A stretch of 64,000 nt of DNA from positions 22,409,500-22,473,499 of the forward strand of contig CM036250.1 in assembly GCA_020698575.1 (NCBI GenBank), written 5' to 3'. Source of the DNA: Bostrychus sinensis (lineage: Eukaryota; Chordata; Actinopteri; Gobiiformes; Eleotridae). Of this stretch, positions 22,501 through 34,600 are shown one piece after another (positions within the stretch are counted from its first letter, which is position 1; each line of letters starts with the position of its first letter). The notes under the pieces were generated by a model. That model was not told the origin of the DNA. It was given only the letters and a program-made list of their open reading frames with translations, and did not search any database. The translations under genes and the position numbers were made by a program.

Positions 22501-25500
22501 TGAATAAATTGTATTTCAGAATATGTTGTGCACATAGTGGTCCACTGGTATACAGGTGAGGTTTTCCAAAATGATATTGTTAAAATATTGCTGTATATTG
22601 CCTTTCTTACAGTATCTTGATGTATCGATATCTATAGTGTATCGTGATATATTGAAATATATATTGTATTGTGATGCTTATTTTTTGATGCATATCGTAT
22701 GTCCAGATACACAGCCCTAAGAGTCAGTACACATAGGTGAAATTTCAAGCATTTATATTTAATTATAATAATTATGACTTAAAGTTGATAAAACAGACTT
22801 GAACTGTGATACTATAGATGAGCTAATGGACTTTATTTAACAGTCCGACTCCTAGACACATTTATAGCCTGTCTGTCTTGGGAGTGTATCTCTCCTTTAT
22901 TGTGGTCTCCATAAGGTTTCTTCTTTGTTCCCCCTACAGCAGACCCTCTTTCTCAGTAAAAAGGAGGAGGATCTGAGGACATGGGATGTCCTGGGACTGT
23001 TTAGTTGAATGTAGCTATTGTTTATGTTTGATTGTGTGTCTAATTGTTTGTAAAGCCCTGTGAAGTTACTGCTGTAGTGATAGTGGGGGAATATAAATAA
23101 CATTGAATTTTATTTAATTAAAACCAGAATTCAATATCATAAATTAGATCACATATTCATCAAAATCATCACAATTAAAATTTTAAAAAGAAATGCTTGA
23201 AATATTTAACCTTGTATATACTGAATAATGCCTTCACTGCATTTGAATTGAACTACTGAAATAATTACACTTGTCTTCAATATTCTCATTTGATGATGTG
23301 CACCTGTACGTCATTGTATGTAATTAATATAATGTTGTGTATCTTTGTTTTTGTTATACTTAATTATATATGTTTAAGTAAATAATGTCAATTGGCCATT
23401 TGATCACCTTTTTTGATTGCGTGCACACTTTATCCTGATTTAAGAGGCTCTGTAACAGGTCAATTTTCCTGCTGTGGGATCATTAAAGTTTTACCTATCT
23501 TATCTTATTGTTGGGTCTCTTCCAGGCTGCCATATCCGCAGTATTTTGGAGGTGTGTCTGCAGTGACTCCAGACCAGTACATGAAAATGAATGGCTTTCC
23601 AAACCAGTACTGGGGCTGGGGAGGGGAGGATGACGATATTGCTGCCAGGTTGGGACACTGTCAGACTCTGGATATCCTAACTATGCTTGTGAGCTTTGTG
23701 CATGGGAGTTTACAGCTGATCCGCTTATCCATTTCAACTGTCTGACTCTGTTCTTACTTCATTTGCTTTTGCCACATGTTTGTTTTAAGTTTATTTTCTT
23801 TTGCGTGTCCTAACATAATTTTCCATCTTGCCATCCTCCCATTGCTGTGGCTTTGCTGTGTTGCTCTTGGGAGTGGGCTCAGTAAGTATGTTTGCTTGGT
23901 TTAAACTAGATCTGGGCTGTGGCTTGATCCCTTTGTCTTTCATCTCTTAACTGTGGTCTTCTCTGTCCACTCTATGGCTCTTTGTTGAGAAAAAGCTATA
24001 AATAACTAATATACTGTATAGCAATCATATCTAATAAGTAACATATGATTGGTCTACACTCTACATGAATGAAGGACCAAAGATGGAGACCACAGTGCTG
24101 TTCACCATCTGTAGTCTTCAAATATAGTGTGTTGTCCTAATATGTCACAAAGGAAGCCTTTAAAATTACATTGCCCTTCTTTAAAATGTACTGCTCCTAG
24201 TTGCAGATTTAATAGTGATGCTTTGATAATGTTTTATTTAGACATTTTTATTGATTAATTAAATAATGTAACATTCATTATATTATATTATTTCTTCTTT
24301 TCACTCTCTTCTCACTCGGACTTTGCAGAGTGCGTCTGTCTGGTATGAAGATTGTGCGCCCTCCAGTGGCTATTGGCCATTATAAAATGATCAAGCATAA
24401 AGGAGACAGAGGAAATGAACAGAACCCAAGGAGGTATTTAGCACATACTTAATAAAAGTTTCAAAATATCAAAAAATACTTTTCACATTAGGGGAAAACG
24501 TTTTTGATAAATTAAAATGCAAATTTTTGTTTTTGGTAGCAATTATGAAGACAACATTTCTCCACCCCAGCTTTCTATGGAGGATTTTTAAAAACATGCA
24601 AATTAATATTATGCAATTTTAAAAGTAGAACTAGATCCAACAATCAATAAATGTATTTGCAATTACTTTTAAAATTATAATTTTCTGTGAAGGAGTATTT
24701 ACAAATCAAGCTTCTCAAAGCTCTTTACATTAGTCTATTATTCATTCACGTCTCAGTCACACACTGTTGGTGGTTTACTACTTCTGTAGCTACAACTGCC
24801 CTGGGGCAGACTGACAGAGATGTGGCAACCTTTTTGTGCCTACGGCCTCTCCAACCACCATCCATCACTCAATCACACTAACACATGCATACAGGCAAGG
24901 TGGGTGAAGTGTCTTGCCCAGTGACACAACGGCAGTATACAATGCGGGGATCGAACGCTTGTATACTGCTCTACCTACTTAGCTACTGCTGCCCAAAAAA
25001 TGTCAGTTTAGCCTGCTGATTGAAAAATACAATTGCAAATACATTTATTTATTCCTAAATAAAAGTGTAATTTATTACTCTTTTATTATTTGTATTGATA
25101 TTGTTCAAAAAATAGGTTGCCACTTTTTTATCAATCATCTCAACATTCAACATTTTTCTATCCTCTCCAGATTCGACCTGCTGAAAAGGACGAGACTAAA
25201 CTGGCGCTCTGATGGCCTTAACTCCCTGACCTATGAGCTCCTGTCCAAAGAGCTGGAGCCCCTCTACACCAACCTCACCGTCAATATCGGAGAAGACCCT
25301 CATCTGCCCCACGGAAAAGCCCCCAGTCCTGTTAAAGTACCAGCTGCCCCACAGTCCACCAACAAGAACGGACCAAAACTGGAGCAAAGACCGCAGACCC
25401 TCAGAGCTGCTGCAGTCAATATGACCATTAGCGTTAAAACAGAACAAGAACAAAGTAAACCAAATGGGACCACACAAGGAGAAGCGCAACAGACTAAATA

Positions 25501-25501
25501 G
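19517..25501 (+). CDS. b4galt3: Beta-1,4-galactosyltransferase 3-like enzyme
   Basis: Coding exons: 19517-19799, 20179-20414, 21989-22179, 23526-23648, 24329-24433, 25171-25501; all GT-AG and in phase, 1269 nt, 422 aa. Type II Golgi membrane protein: short cytosolic tail, signal-anchor at about residues 12-33 (CTLALLVGFQFAFVLYFSLG), proline-rich stem, then the GT7 domain. Visible motifs: FNRAKLLNVG (179-188), the metal-binding DVD (205-207), WGWGGEDDD (266-274) and GHYK with His295. The family moves galactose from UDP-galactose to terminal GlcNAc in the Golgi. The N-terminus (CTLALLVG, GGFR, FDYSRPHDVYTNLSHL) matches B4GALT3 better than B4GALT1, 2 or 4. A Trp at 174, before GNSTF, is where Ala or His is usual. 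The C-terminal tail after ExLYTN is low in conservation. Confidence 0.93.
19885..20105. repeat. Dispersed fish repeat (ttgctgccaccaaattcaaa type), copy 2
   Basis: Same order as 815-1030: tgttgctgccatcaaattca, ttttcattgtaaaatggtaa, catatctcagtttcc, gttaatgttctattgtgaat, aataaaat, gagatttgcaaaccattgca. It is intronic. Confidence 0.6.
20570..20850. mobile_element. Probable hAT-type MITE (gatacg/tgcaccccta ends)
   Basis: The left side reads gggtaacgatacagtaactc and the right side tatcgttgtaaaaatgtatg then gttgcacccctaac. The interior is full of atcgat-type words (tatatcgattgtatcgctac). This is the usual make-up of a fish hAT-like MITE. Target duplication was not resolved. It lies in b4galt3 intron 20415-21988. 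Confidence 0.45.
21127..21690. repeat. Retroelement-like repeat fragment
   Basis: Begins with a tagattagattagatta simple run followed by ttttatttgaaggggacaat, the usual look of a fish retroelement end. It continues with ttccactccatggagcctct and tctggttacacgctcag. No frame is preserved. The call rests on general appearance, and a second copy is not present in the window. Confidence 0.35.
22315..22725. mobile_element. Probable hAT-type MITE in b4galt3 intron
   Basis: Left end taggggtgtaagaaaatatt, right end gtccagatacacagccctaa; the interior is rich in tatcgata words (tgtatcgatatctatagtgt). The ends are only loosely inverted and no clean target duplication was found. Confidence 0.4.
23110..23290. 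repeat. Family C repeat fragment (ttagaatat / gtgtactgaat type)
   Basis: Shares with 38450, 40215, 49655 and 59636 the words aaatgcttgaaatattt, tactgaataatgcc and ttgaattgaactactgaa, and an end like ttcaatattctcat. It has no coding content. Confidence 0.5.
23465..23515 (+). repeat. Retroelement 3' tail fragment
   Basis: The phrase gctgtgggatcattaaagtt followed by tatcttatctta is the usual tail of a fish non-LTR element. It ends about 10 bp before the acceptor of b4galt3 exon 23526. Confidence 0.4.
24685..24995 (+). repeat. Dispersed SINE-like repeat (ccctggggcagactgacag type), copy 1
   Basis: Order: tctcaaagctctttacatta, attattcattcacg, ctgccctggggcagactgac, agatgtggcaacc, ccaaccaccatc, acacatgcatacaggcaagg, tgggtgaagtgtcttgccca, gatcgaacgcttg, tctacctacttagctactgc. 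The same order occurs at 51345 and partly at 47376. It lies in b4galt3 intron 24434-25170. Confidence 0.65.
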
Positions 25502-25661
25502 AAGAAATACTAACTAAATAATTCCTGGTGCATTAGTACATAAATAAGTCACCCGTGCGTGCTTCAAATGAAACTGGAAGAAGAGACTTCAGTCATATCC
25601 AAGTAGTCATTCCCAGCATAATAAACAATGCAGAAAATACATACAAATCTCTCCAGCTTTT

Positions 25662-25919
25662 ATAATACACCAATCAGGCATAACATTGACAGGCAAAGTG
25701 AAAAACACATCTCTTCATCATGGCACCTGTTAGTAGGTGGGATATAGCAGGCAGCAAGTAAACACGTCCTCAAAGTTGACATGTTAGAAGCAGGAAAAAT
25801 GTGTGGTCCAATCCAACAGACAAACATGGTGTCAAAGTACACAGTGCATCACAGTTTTATGCATGTGGGGCTTGCATATTAGGCTGATGGTCATAATGTT
25901 ATGCCTGATCGGTGATTAT
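25662..25919. mobile_element. Tc1/mariner-like MITE, copy 2
   Basis: The left end (acaccaatcaggcataacat) and right end (ataatgttatgcctgatcgg) are inverted repeats with few mismatches. The ends sit at TA-rich sites, as expected for Tc1/mariner insertion. It has the same family ends as 443-806. There is no transposase. Confidence 0.75.
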
Positions 25920-26700
25920 AAGCTGCAAGTGGCCCATCCTGCAGCTTCATCCAGGCTCCAGCTTTTCAAAGACAAACTGCTGTTGTCCACTCCACTGTGG
26001 GCTTGTGTATCTGTGCCTTCTCTCTATTCTGTGCATTTTATAGACCAATAGAGATGCTTTTAGACATGATCTGGGGCTTTTTGGACAATTTTTGGGCCCA
26101 TTAATCCCAAATCTTTCTCCAGGACTGCCGTTTTATAATCGTGTGCATCGCTGATAATCCTAGAGTTTATATTTATATAGAGACTTTTTTATTTGTTTAC
26201 TATTTATGTTTTCCTTATTACAGTCTGGTGCCTCTTTTTTAGTTTCTAGACAATCAAGTCACCCTGTTTCCCACGGCATACTAGGAAATGCGGTCATGAG
26301 TTACTGTCAGATATCCATCATAGTGGCATGATAGTTGTCGTCTAGTCTGACTATACTCTCAAATACATAGAGACGTGCTTATACAATATATGTGACTTTA
26401 TGCTATTTTTTCTTTAAGGTTTGTGTGGAACAATCTAACAAACAATACTGTAGACACGTGGCTACATGTTTGCCTGTTGTCTGTGGCTTGAGAGATGATG
26501 AAGCACTGTGTTTGAATTTGTTTTGCAGAAAAAGAGACCTAATTGAGCCGAGTGCACTGAAAAGCAATGCGCCAGAGTAACTTAGTAACAGCCCTATTCT
26601 GTTGATATCTTCCAAAACATAATTTGTCAAGACTATCTGTGTAAAATGAGTTTCTGTTCAGGAATGTGCTCAGTTAGTAACGATTACTGCTGCTAATTAC

Positions 26701-26901
26701 TCTTTCCTTTTGGCTTTTCCTGGGGTCATCACCATCACAGCAAATCATCTGCCTCCTAGTGTCCAGTGATTTGCATATAGATATAAGGTATTTGGCATTG
26801 CTTCTATACCAGATGCCCTTCCTGATGCAACCCTACCCATTTATCTCCAGGCTTGGGACCACCAAAAAGAATACACTGGCTTGTGGCCCCACGTGGCTCA
26901 A
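26701..26901 (-). repeat. Family A repeat, near complete, minus orientation
   Basis: Reverse complement order: ccttttggcttttcctgggg, cacagcaaatcatctgcctc, tgatttgcatata, accagatgcccttcctgatg, caaccctacccatttatctc, caggcttgggacc, tacactggcttgtggcccca. Confidence 0.75.
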
Positions 26902-27056
26902 TTAAAAAAATACTGCTGCTATTAATTAAGGAAAATAAAAATAATATATACTCTTATACAATGCTGTTTTTAATATCATAACATGCAACATGTTACCTAT
27001 AGCTCACGTGAATGTATTTAATTTATTAATGAAGTAATTGTAAGGTGCATAATTAC

Positions 27057-27320
27057 CAGAGGTGGAAAGTAACTAGTCTCAAGTAATTGAGTAAAAGAAA
27101 ATATACTTCATGAGTACATTTATTGGAGGAAAAAATATTACCCTTTACCCAAATAAATGTTATGGGTAACATGCTCGTCGTGGAGTCAGATGGTCATGGG
27201 TAGTAGTAGTTTTACTCAAGTAATAATTTTGTTTGAATACTTTTATTTCTACTTGAGTAATATTATTTTGAAGTGACAGTGTTTACTTAAAAACTAATGC
27301 TGAATAGCCTTCTACCTCTG
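27057..27320. repeat. gtggaaagtaact-type repeat
   Basis: Left end accagaggtggaaagtaact, right end ccttctacctctgataatta, forming inverted ends. The middle has ttttacttctac and ttgagtaatattatt-like words plus a short tagtagtagt run. Confidence 0.6.
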
Positions 27321-28889
27321 ATAATTACTTCCTCTTATTTTATCACCACCATTTTTATTTTAAAACATGGTGCCTCTTGAGTTCACACCATTCTCCTCGA
27401 TAATGAACTTGAATTTACTTACTGTCAAATTAATGAGTTTGGTTGAAAATATTATGTTGTGTGTTAAAAAGCCGTATTGTTTTATTGGCGTGATGACACA
27501 GCGCCCTCTGGTGGTGCAGTCTCACGCAGCGTCAGCTTTTGATTGAAACTGCAGTGTTGTGACTTGAATGTTAATTATGAGCATTGGCCATTCACGCTTT
27601 CCAGCCAATCCTGTCTTTGCTTTGCAGTTTGCAAAGTGTCACATGACGTTTGTGAGCTTAAAGGTACAGAACTGCATTTTAACTGGTTACCAAAAACATA
27701 TGTAGAGTGTTTTATGAATGGATATAGTTTTATATGAAAAATGTAATAATTAATACAGAAAGAGCATATGATTATGATCCATTGCTTATAAAAATGCAAT
27801 CTGTTAGCTTTATACTACATACAGGAGATATTTAGTTGCATATCAATAAATAGTCTACATTTATCACATTGCCTGCTTTAACAGATGTTATGTGAACACA
27901 TCAAATAACCTTTTAACTGTGTACTACCAGATTGTTCTATATTTATGCATAGATTACGTTAAAGGTCAGTATTAATTTCTGACAAATTAGGTTTTATAAG
28001 GTAAAAGTGCTGGATAACGTAGTTGAATGCATGTGGTAATGTTTGTGTGTTGAGTCATGTTAAAATTAGAGCAAAGACTTCGGAAAAATGGGATGTCTGT
28101 ATTCATAGGAAGTGAATAAAACACAAGTATTAAATCAAGTATGGTAATGCCTTGATATTTGCAAAAGATAAATGTCTTTCATTGTATTTACATGATGTAC
28201 TCTTTGTACAATATGTAGAGGTCATCACCAGCAAATTCATATCTATGTGTAATTCTTAGTGTTCCACATTTATTAGAATTGCATTTTTTGTTTTGTCCAA
28301 ATGTTTATGTTCCTTCATAGTTTCATAAAGGGGGGTATTTATTTTAAATATTCTCAAATCAGTCGAGTTTCTATACATATTTAGCCTAGTCACAACACAC
28401 TTGCCTCAAACAGGCTGTACATCTGACATCAGTGTGAACAATGCATAGACAATAAAATACATAATCCATAAATACAAATAAATGCTTAATGCAGTGCACT
28501 TATCCTCCACAACACTTGGGATTAATGCAACACCAAATAAAACATATACAAGATAAAAGAGGTCAGATTGTATGCTATAGGGCAGATTAACATTCACATA
28601 TGATCAACACATGGACTCAGACCATAAGACCGGGATTATAAAGTCAGATGTGAGAAAATAAATCACAGATCTTTACGTTCCACCTGTTTCGTAATCACAG
28701 TTCTATGTTATTCATTTGGAGTTCACTCATATATAAAATTGTATGAATAATAAAATTACTAAAAACATGTATGCATTTATAAGTGGTGAAGATGAACTGG
28801 TAGAAAGTAACTAACACATCTGAAAGCATGTTAAGCACATTGGGTTATTGGTCTACCCAGGATCTGTGATAGATCCACCATTGTCATAA

Positions 28890-29812
28890 TACCAGTGGTG
28901 GAAAGTAACTGGATACTTTACTCAAGTAATTTACCAATGCAAGGGCAAAAGTTCTTTCTGACTACAATTTCTCAAACATATTTTTACTTTAACTTAATTA
29001 CATTTTAAAAATCTATAACTTAGTTGAAGTATTTTTAACCTAGGTGTCAAGTGGCTAGGAATAATAGTGATAGGTTGTTAGAGAAATGTGTATATAAGTT
29101 ATCTACTTTTATATGTCTCATAAATCCTAAGTACAATATGTGTGTTATGAATGTATTAATCATGTGCTGAGTTACAGAGTGTTCCAGTAAGATAATGCTG
29201 ACGCACGACTGACTGCTTAATCTATACTGACCGTATAGATTAAGCATGGCATGGCCGCAGAAGAATGACCAACTGGATAAGAAAGTGCGGCCTCAGAACT
29301 GATAACCAGCGTTGTTATGTTAAATTATCATATGTAGAGTTGATGACTGTCTCTGTCCTAGTTCCCCAATTCCCTTATCGGACAGAGACGGTGCATGTAA
29401 CCAGGGGCGTGATGTTTAATAAAAGGCATGAGAGAGCACCAGGGAGCCCAGAGCACATGGAGGGAATGTCCCCGGTGCATGTCACTGGGTCTTTATCTCT
29501 GTCTGCTCTCCTTGCAAGTAAACCATTTAACGTGTCTGTGTTTCTTCTTGTTTTAGTATTATAGTTGGATTAACCAGCTCCAACATAGGTATCAGTAGTA
29601 GTGATGATAGTAGTAGCAGAAATGGTGGTAGCAGTAGTAGTTATTGTAGTACTTTCTACTCAAGTAAATTTTATGCTCAATACTGTTAAAAACTTTTAGT
29701 CTTGTATAAATTTGATTTTAAATTTGTTTTTTTACCTGAGTAATATTGATTTGTAGTAAGTAACAGTACTTTTAGATAAGTATTATTTGAGTATTTCATC
29801 CACCTCTGTTTA
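28890..29812. mobile_element. gtggaaagtaact-type element split by a solo LTR
   Basis: Left end accagtggtggaaagtaact with ggatactttactcaagtaat; right end gtaagtaacagtacttttag then tttcatccacctctgttt. The two halves are parted by the LTR at 29076-29585. Agt-type triplets resume at 29590. Confidence 0.6.
29076..29585 (+). mobile_element. Solo LTR of an endogenous retroelement
   Basis: The 510-bp unit starts tgttagag and ends ctccaaca; the ends are inverted with one mismatch and have the standard TG...CA form. Perfect 5-bp target duplications (taggt) flank it at 29071-29075 and 29586-29590. A TATA-like tatataag lies near 29091 and an AATAAA near 29418. No internal coding part, primer-binding site or second LTR adjoins it, so this is what recombination between two LTRs leaves. 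A 5-bp duplication fits Gypsy-like or retrovirus-like elements; strand is taken from the AATAAA. Confidence 0.85.
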
Positions 29813-30325
29813 AGACAAGCATATAACAGTGAGTAACCTGTGCTTTATGTTTTAACAGTATGCATGTTGTAACACAATAACACCTGGACATCTCTCTTAC
29901 ATACTGTATGTGTGAGTGTGCTACTGCCATGACAGCAGTGACACTCCAGTTTGCACTTCCTCTGCAGTGGACTGACACAGTGGCCTGCTGGAGAGACTGA
30001 GGCATGCAGACACACAGGGCTGAGACAGGCTTGAGTCACCTCCTGTTACTGTACGGCTGCGGAGACAACACTGACCTCCTCCACCACCACTCTGCCATTC
30101 ACATAACCACTGTGAACTGTGATGTCAGATACTGTATATCACGGTACAGAGAGGACAAAGAGCCAGAGTGAATAAGTCCTTTGAAGAGTTTTGGAATTTT
30201 AAAAGCCTACGTCATTATTTTTATATAATGGGTTTTAAGGTTTTGCAGATGTAGGCTAACTTATAAGGAAACATGCGTAAAATTTTAAAGGTGGTGCCAG
30301 ATCCAAGTGTCTTCATTCCTTTTCA

Positions 30326-30487
30326 CTTTCTCCTTCTGGTGACGCAACAGCAAATCATCTGCTTCCAACAGTGACATGAGTTACAAAGGCTTTAAACCAG
30401 AAACCCTTCCTGACACAACCCTCTCCATTTATCTAGGCTTTGGACCTACACAATGAGTACACTGCCTTGCAACTCTCTGTGGCTGGA
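30326..30487 (-). repeat. Family A repeat, minus orientation
   Basis: Seen in reverse: gacgcaacagcaaatcatct, gcttccaaca, aaccagaaacccttcctgac, acaaccctctccatttatct, aggctttggacc, gagtacactgccttgca. Confidence 0.7.
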
Positions 30488-31439
30488 TTATTGCCTCTTT
30501 AGTTGTATATGTTTTTTATTTATAGCTTTGATAGGCTGAAGGCTATGCATCTGTACATGAAAACTGAAAAATATACATTCAAAAAAAGATAGAGGCTAAA
30601 CAAAAATTTGCTATACAGGACCACAATGATGCAAAAATACATTGTATGACATTAAAATTTATGGCATACAAAAAAAAAGAAAAGAAAAAAAAGTAGATTT
30701 AGGGTAGAAAAGGACATAACAGCTGTAATCTTCAGCGGTGCAAAAACTGTGAATTAGCGCAAGGCCCCGATGAGAGTCTGCCATGATAGTAGGTCACAAC
30801 ATTTGGTTATATAACCACTCCTAATGTTCTGTTCTGAAAACTCATCAACTCATATAGGAATAAAAAAAGATGAATGTGCGTACCAAAATCCTGAGGCGTC
30901 TCTCGCATACAGGGGCATTATAATGAGGAGAGGGTATCAGCCGCTAGGGTCATCTCAGTTGGACCTTTTACTCCTGTTTCATCCATTGCCTGCTCAGCTG
31001 CTCCTGTCATCCATATTTGCAGCTTCACTGGACAATTTCCTCAGCTGCGGGCCCTCTCAGTCCTCACAACAACACATAGATCAAGTAAATTAATTCTGCT
31101 ATTGTAGCAGCACACTGGTGATCTGGGTCACGTAGTCATGGCTCTGTTTTTCAGTGGGCACCTAAAGTCTCGTCAACATCCTCCTGTCCTCCTGCACCAG
31201 CTGACCTTGACTTTCACAGGTGATTTTCCACTGAGGTGTTTGTGTGTAGACACTGTGTGGATCTGAGCAAGAATCTCTTTGCATTTAGCCCTGTCGTCTG
31301 TCCATGTCCTTGTACTTTTATGTGAGCGCTAGAGGGACAATAAAAAAAGCTTGTCAGTGAGCTTGTGTCTAGGTAACATAGGTAGTGCTATTGAAAAGAT
31401 TGCTGCCTATACTTAGGGCTTGCCTGCGGCTATGTGTGA

Positions 31440-31635
31440 GGGAGCGGAGTGAATGTGGGAGAGATGACAGAGAGGGGCAGGAGGAGGGGGGTGAGTATGA
31501 CGCACGCTGATCGGCTGTGCTCTGCGCTCATTGGCCCATACTGCTGCCACTCAGAGGAGCTGAGAGTCAGCCAGTGTTGGAAGAGCAGATTATGAAGCGG
31601 AGCTCAACCAGCAGCAGTCTCCTCTCATTGTCTCA
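31440..31635 (+). promoter_or_regulatory. atp6ap1l: Promoter and 5' UTR of the ATP6AP1-like gene
   Basis: This G-rich and GC-richer stretch directly precedes the start codon. It carries an inverted CCAAT box (cattggcc, about 31529). No TATA box stands out. The start codon context is tctcaATGg, with G at +4. Limits are approximate. Confidence 0.45.
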
Positions 31636-34600
31636 ATGGCTGCGCACGCATTCCTCCTGTGCTCTCTCGCCCTGCTGTCCACTCTCCGGCCTGGGCTCGC
31701 CTTCATGGAAGAAGAGCTGCAGCCGGGACTCACCTATGAAGAAGTGCCTGAAATCCTGGATAGAAGGTAAATGCAGCCAGTCTATGTGCGGCTATGGGCA
31801 GGGGAGCAGGAGGGGGGGGAGGGGTATACTGAGATGCATGCGGGGATGCTGATGTCTTCTCTCTTATAGGGTCCTATCCTTGTTTTTTCTTTGCTTTCCC
31901 CAATTCTCACCTTGGCTGTTACTGCAAATGCTCAAAACAGAGTGTTGTGGATGAGGTGTATCACAGTGAGCCACGCGGCAAGGCTTTTGTTTGTCTCAGT
32001 CCTGGGGACTGCATCAGACGCTGCTCATCGATCATGGATGTTGTCTCTGTACAGTTATGTTAGGAGCTAAATAAGGCTGGGGCAATGGGCCCGCAGGAGA
32101 GCAGCACAAAGACAGGAGAGGGAAGGAGAGAGAAGGAGGAAAAAAAGTAAACAAAGAAAGGACAAAGAGGATGCTTCAGGGCTGGTCTGGTAGGGTCTGT
32201 TTACTGATGCAGTCATTGAGAAAGGAGAGAGGAAGAGTGGAAACAGGAATTCTACCCGGCCTTGTCTGCATAATGCATATGAAGTTCTGCAGGTCAAATC
32301 TGGATCAAACATTTAGGGCACAAACCACAGCCTCTGCAACAGCAGTGAATGAGAGGCTTTAGAACCAGTTCTGCAGCTTATTCAGACATTCAGGCAAAAA
32401 GCTCTAATTCTGTGCCAAAGCCATGTAAGGCTCTTGAAACTGTGCCATGCATCATGGCTTACAAAATCCTCTATAGTATGAGTACTGCAAAATCATAATA
32501 AGACTGCAGCCATTAATAACACAGCCCTCTGATCAGTTTGTACTTTATCTGCTGTGTCTCTAACTGATGACAACACAAGACATGCTCACTACTAATGATT
32601 ACTGACACATTCTCACAATCACGTTATCAACACACATTTGTACATTGTAGGCACAAATAGCTTGGCTTTAGAGTTTAATACACCAATTCTCCTGGGACTG
32701 CATTCATTCCAGTCCAATCTGGTGTTTGTGAATCCAGCAGATCTCGATCTCAACTTCTCACCACCGCTTTTCAGATAGAGCCATGTTGATTTCTTATGGG
32801 AATAAGAGGCTATTCCTCAGACATAAGTTTGTACCTAACTAAGTCTCTATTGTAACATCAGCAGTCCCTTGTTGCAGCTATATTCTCTCACAGAGACGCT
32901 ACAAGATGTAGTTATATAAGAACAGCCTTTCATTTTAGACGCCTTGTACAGCTGTAGTAGTTACAACATTGAAAAAGCAGACGGCAAACTCCAAGTGCAT
33001 GTCCTCTGCACAGGTAACACTGGGGTTGTCAAAATCATAATATGCAATTGTGTGATATTAGTTTTATCAAACTATCATATAATCATAAAAACTAACCCCC
33101 AAGTATAAATACAAACTGCTACCAATATGCTTGAAATGTGATTAAGGGCCATAAGGTATATACTAATCCTGACTGAGTGATTTAAATCCAATGAAGAAAC
33201 ATTTGGGGAGACAAGTGCTACTGAAAAGATTATTAACCGCTTTAAATTATGTTGACATAAAATAAGAAATAGCAGCTAGCAAGCTTGTTCAGAGTAGAGA
33301 GCTATGCAAGATAAACTGGGACAAAGCTGGTCACAGGTGTCAAGGAGCATGAACTTTTAAGCTGGCATTTTCCACAGTAGACTTGGATGGGCCTATAGGA
33401 TACTGCTTTCCAATATAACATAACATCTCTATTTTTAGTCTAGGATTTAAATATTAGAAATTAGTGTTTTGTAACCCATAAGACCTTTTTAGAAGTAGAT
33501 TAGACATCTTAGATAATTTACTGGCACCAGCTGGTCTGAACTATATAGCTAAAGTTTGAAGTGCAGTACAGTATCTCTCTTTTAGTCAAATATTAATGTC
33601 TGTCAAAGGCTGTCAAAGAGACTGAGATGTCAAAGAACATGAAATAATAACTAGCAAATAATAGCTTTAGGAAGCCTAAATATTTCTTCATGGAACATGC
33701 AGTTTCAATGGTATATTTTTTATGTCGGTCACAGTGTCAGCTGCAGAGTTCAGCACGGATCTGATCTCAGAGGTATACAGAGATCAGGACAACTGTAGCA
33801 CTTGACCCGTGGGTCAAGTTTGAGCTGCAATCAAAGCTACACTGAAATTGCAGCAGGCTTTGCAGCATCTTAGTAAACACCTTAAGCCTAATCTGCATTG
33901 ATAAATATATTAATAGTCCAACACCTGCCCAAAGTGGACTTAGGAAATGTGTCTTCTTCTGCAACAGGGACAAAATCATGTACAACTGTGTGGCAACTTC
34001 AATTAAGTACTATGCTAATTTTCATCTACAGTTCATTGAGTTCACCATGAAATACTATCAGCACTGGGAATGAAATGCAGTACATAATACAAAGAAATAT
34101 GAGTACTTCTTACATTACTATAAAAAATAAAATATCATTGACTTAGGATCAATGCTGAGAATCCTGTATACATAATGTTCATATGAAATACTATAATCCA
34201 GTTACAAGGAGTCAAAGTGTACTATATGGGCCTGTCCCAAGCCTGGATAAATGGAAGTGGTTGCGTCAAGAAAAGTATCTGGTGTAAAACCTACACCAAA
34301 TCAAAAATAAAAAAGAAATCACTCCAACGTTAGTGCTGTTTTCCCTACCAAACACTAACACCTTACTAAATGTAGCAAAAATAATAATTGTTTAAAAATT
34401 TAAGACCTGCGTACCACTCATTCCTGCTCGGGCACTCAGAAGAACGGAGTCAGCTGAGCTCTCCTTCTGCATAGTTCTGTAATATACAAACACATATAAA
34501 AGGAGATCGAGAATGGGATATAACTGGTAGGAGGGATGCATAAAGCCATTTTTTTAAATTTAGACTATAAGATATGAGAACAGAAAACTATTTCACAGTC

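Larger units (their letters stand above)
25502..31430. other. b4galt3 3' UTR and intergenic region
   Basis: An AATAAA at 25620-25625 may end the short b4galt3 message. Beyond it are a Tc1-like MITE (25662-25919), family A copies (26701-26901, 30326-30487), gtggaaagtaact repeats (27057-27320, 28890-29812) and a solo LTR (29076-29585). Stretches at about 25930-26690, 27330-28880 and 30490-31430 show neither genes nor repeats I can name. Confidence 0.5.

Noticed and set aside
32171..32362. Short open frame in ATP6AP1-like intron 1
   Set aside because: Reads through purine-rich intron DNA and has no splice sites in phase with exon 1.
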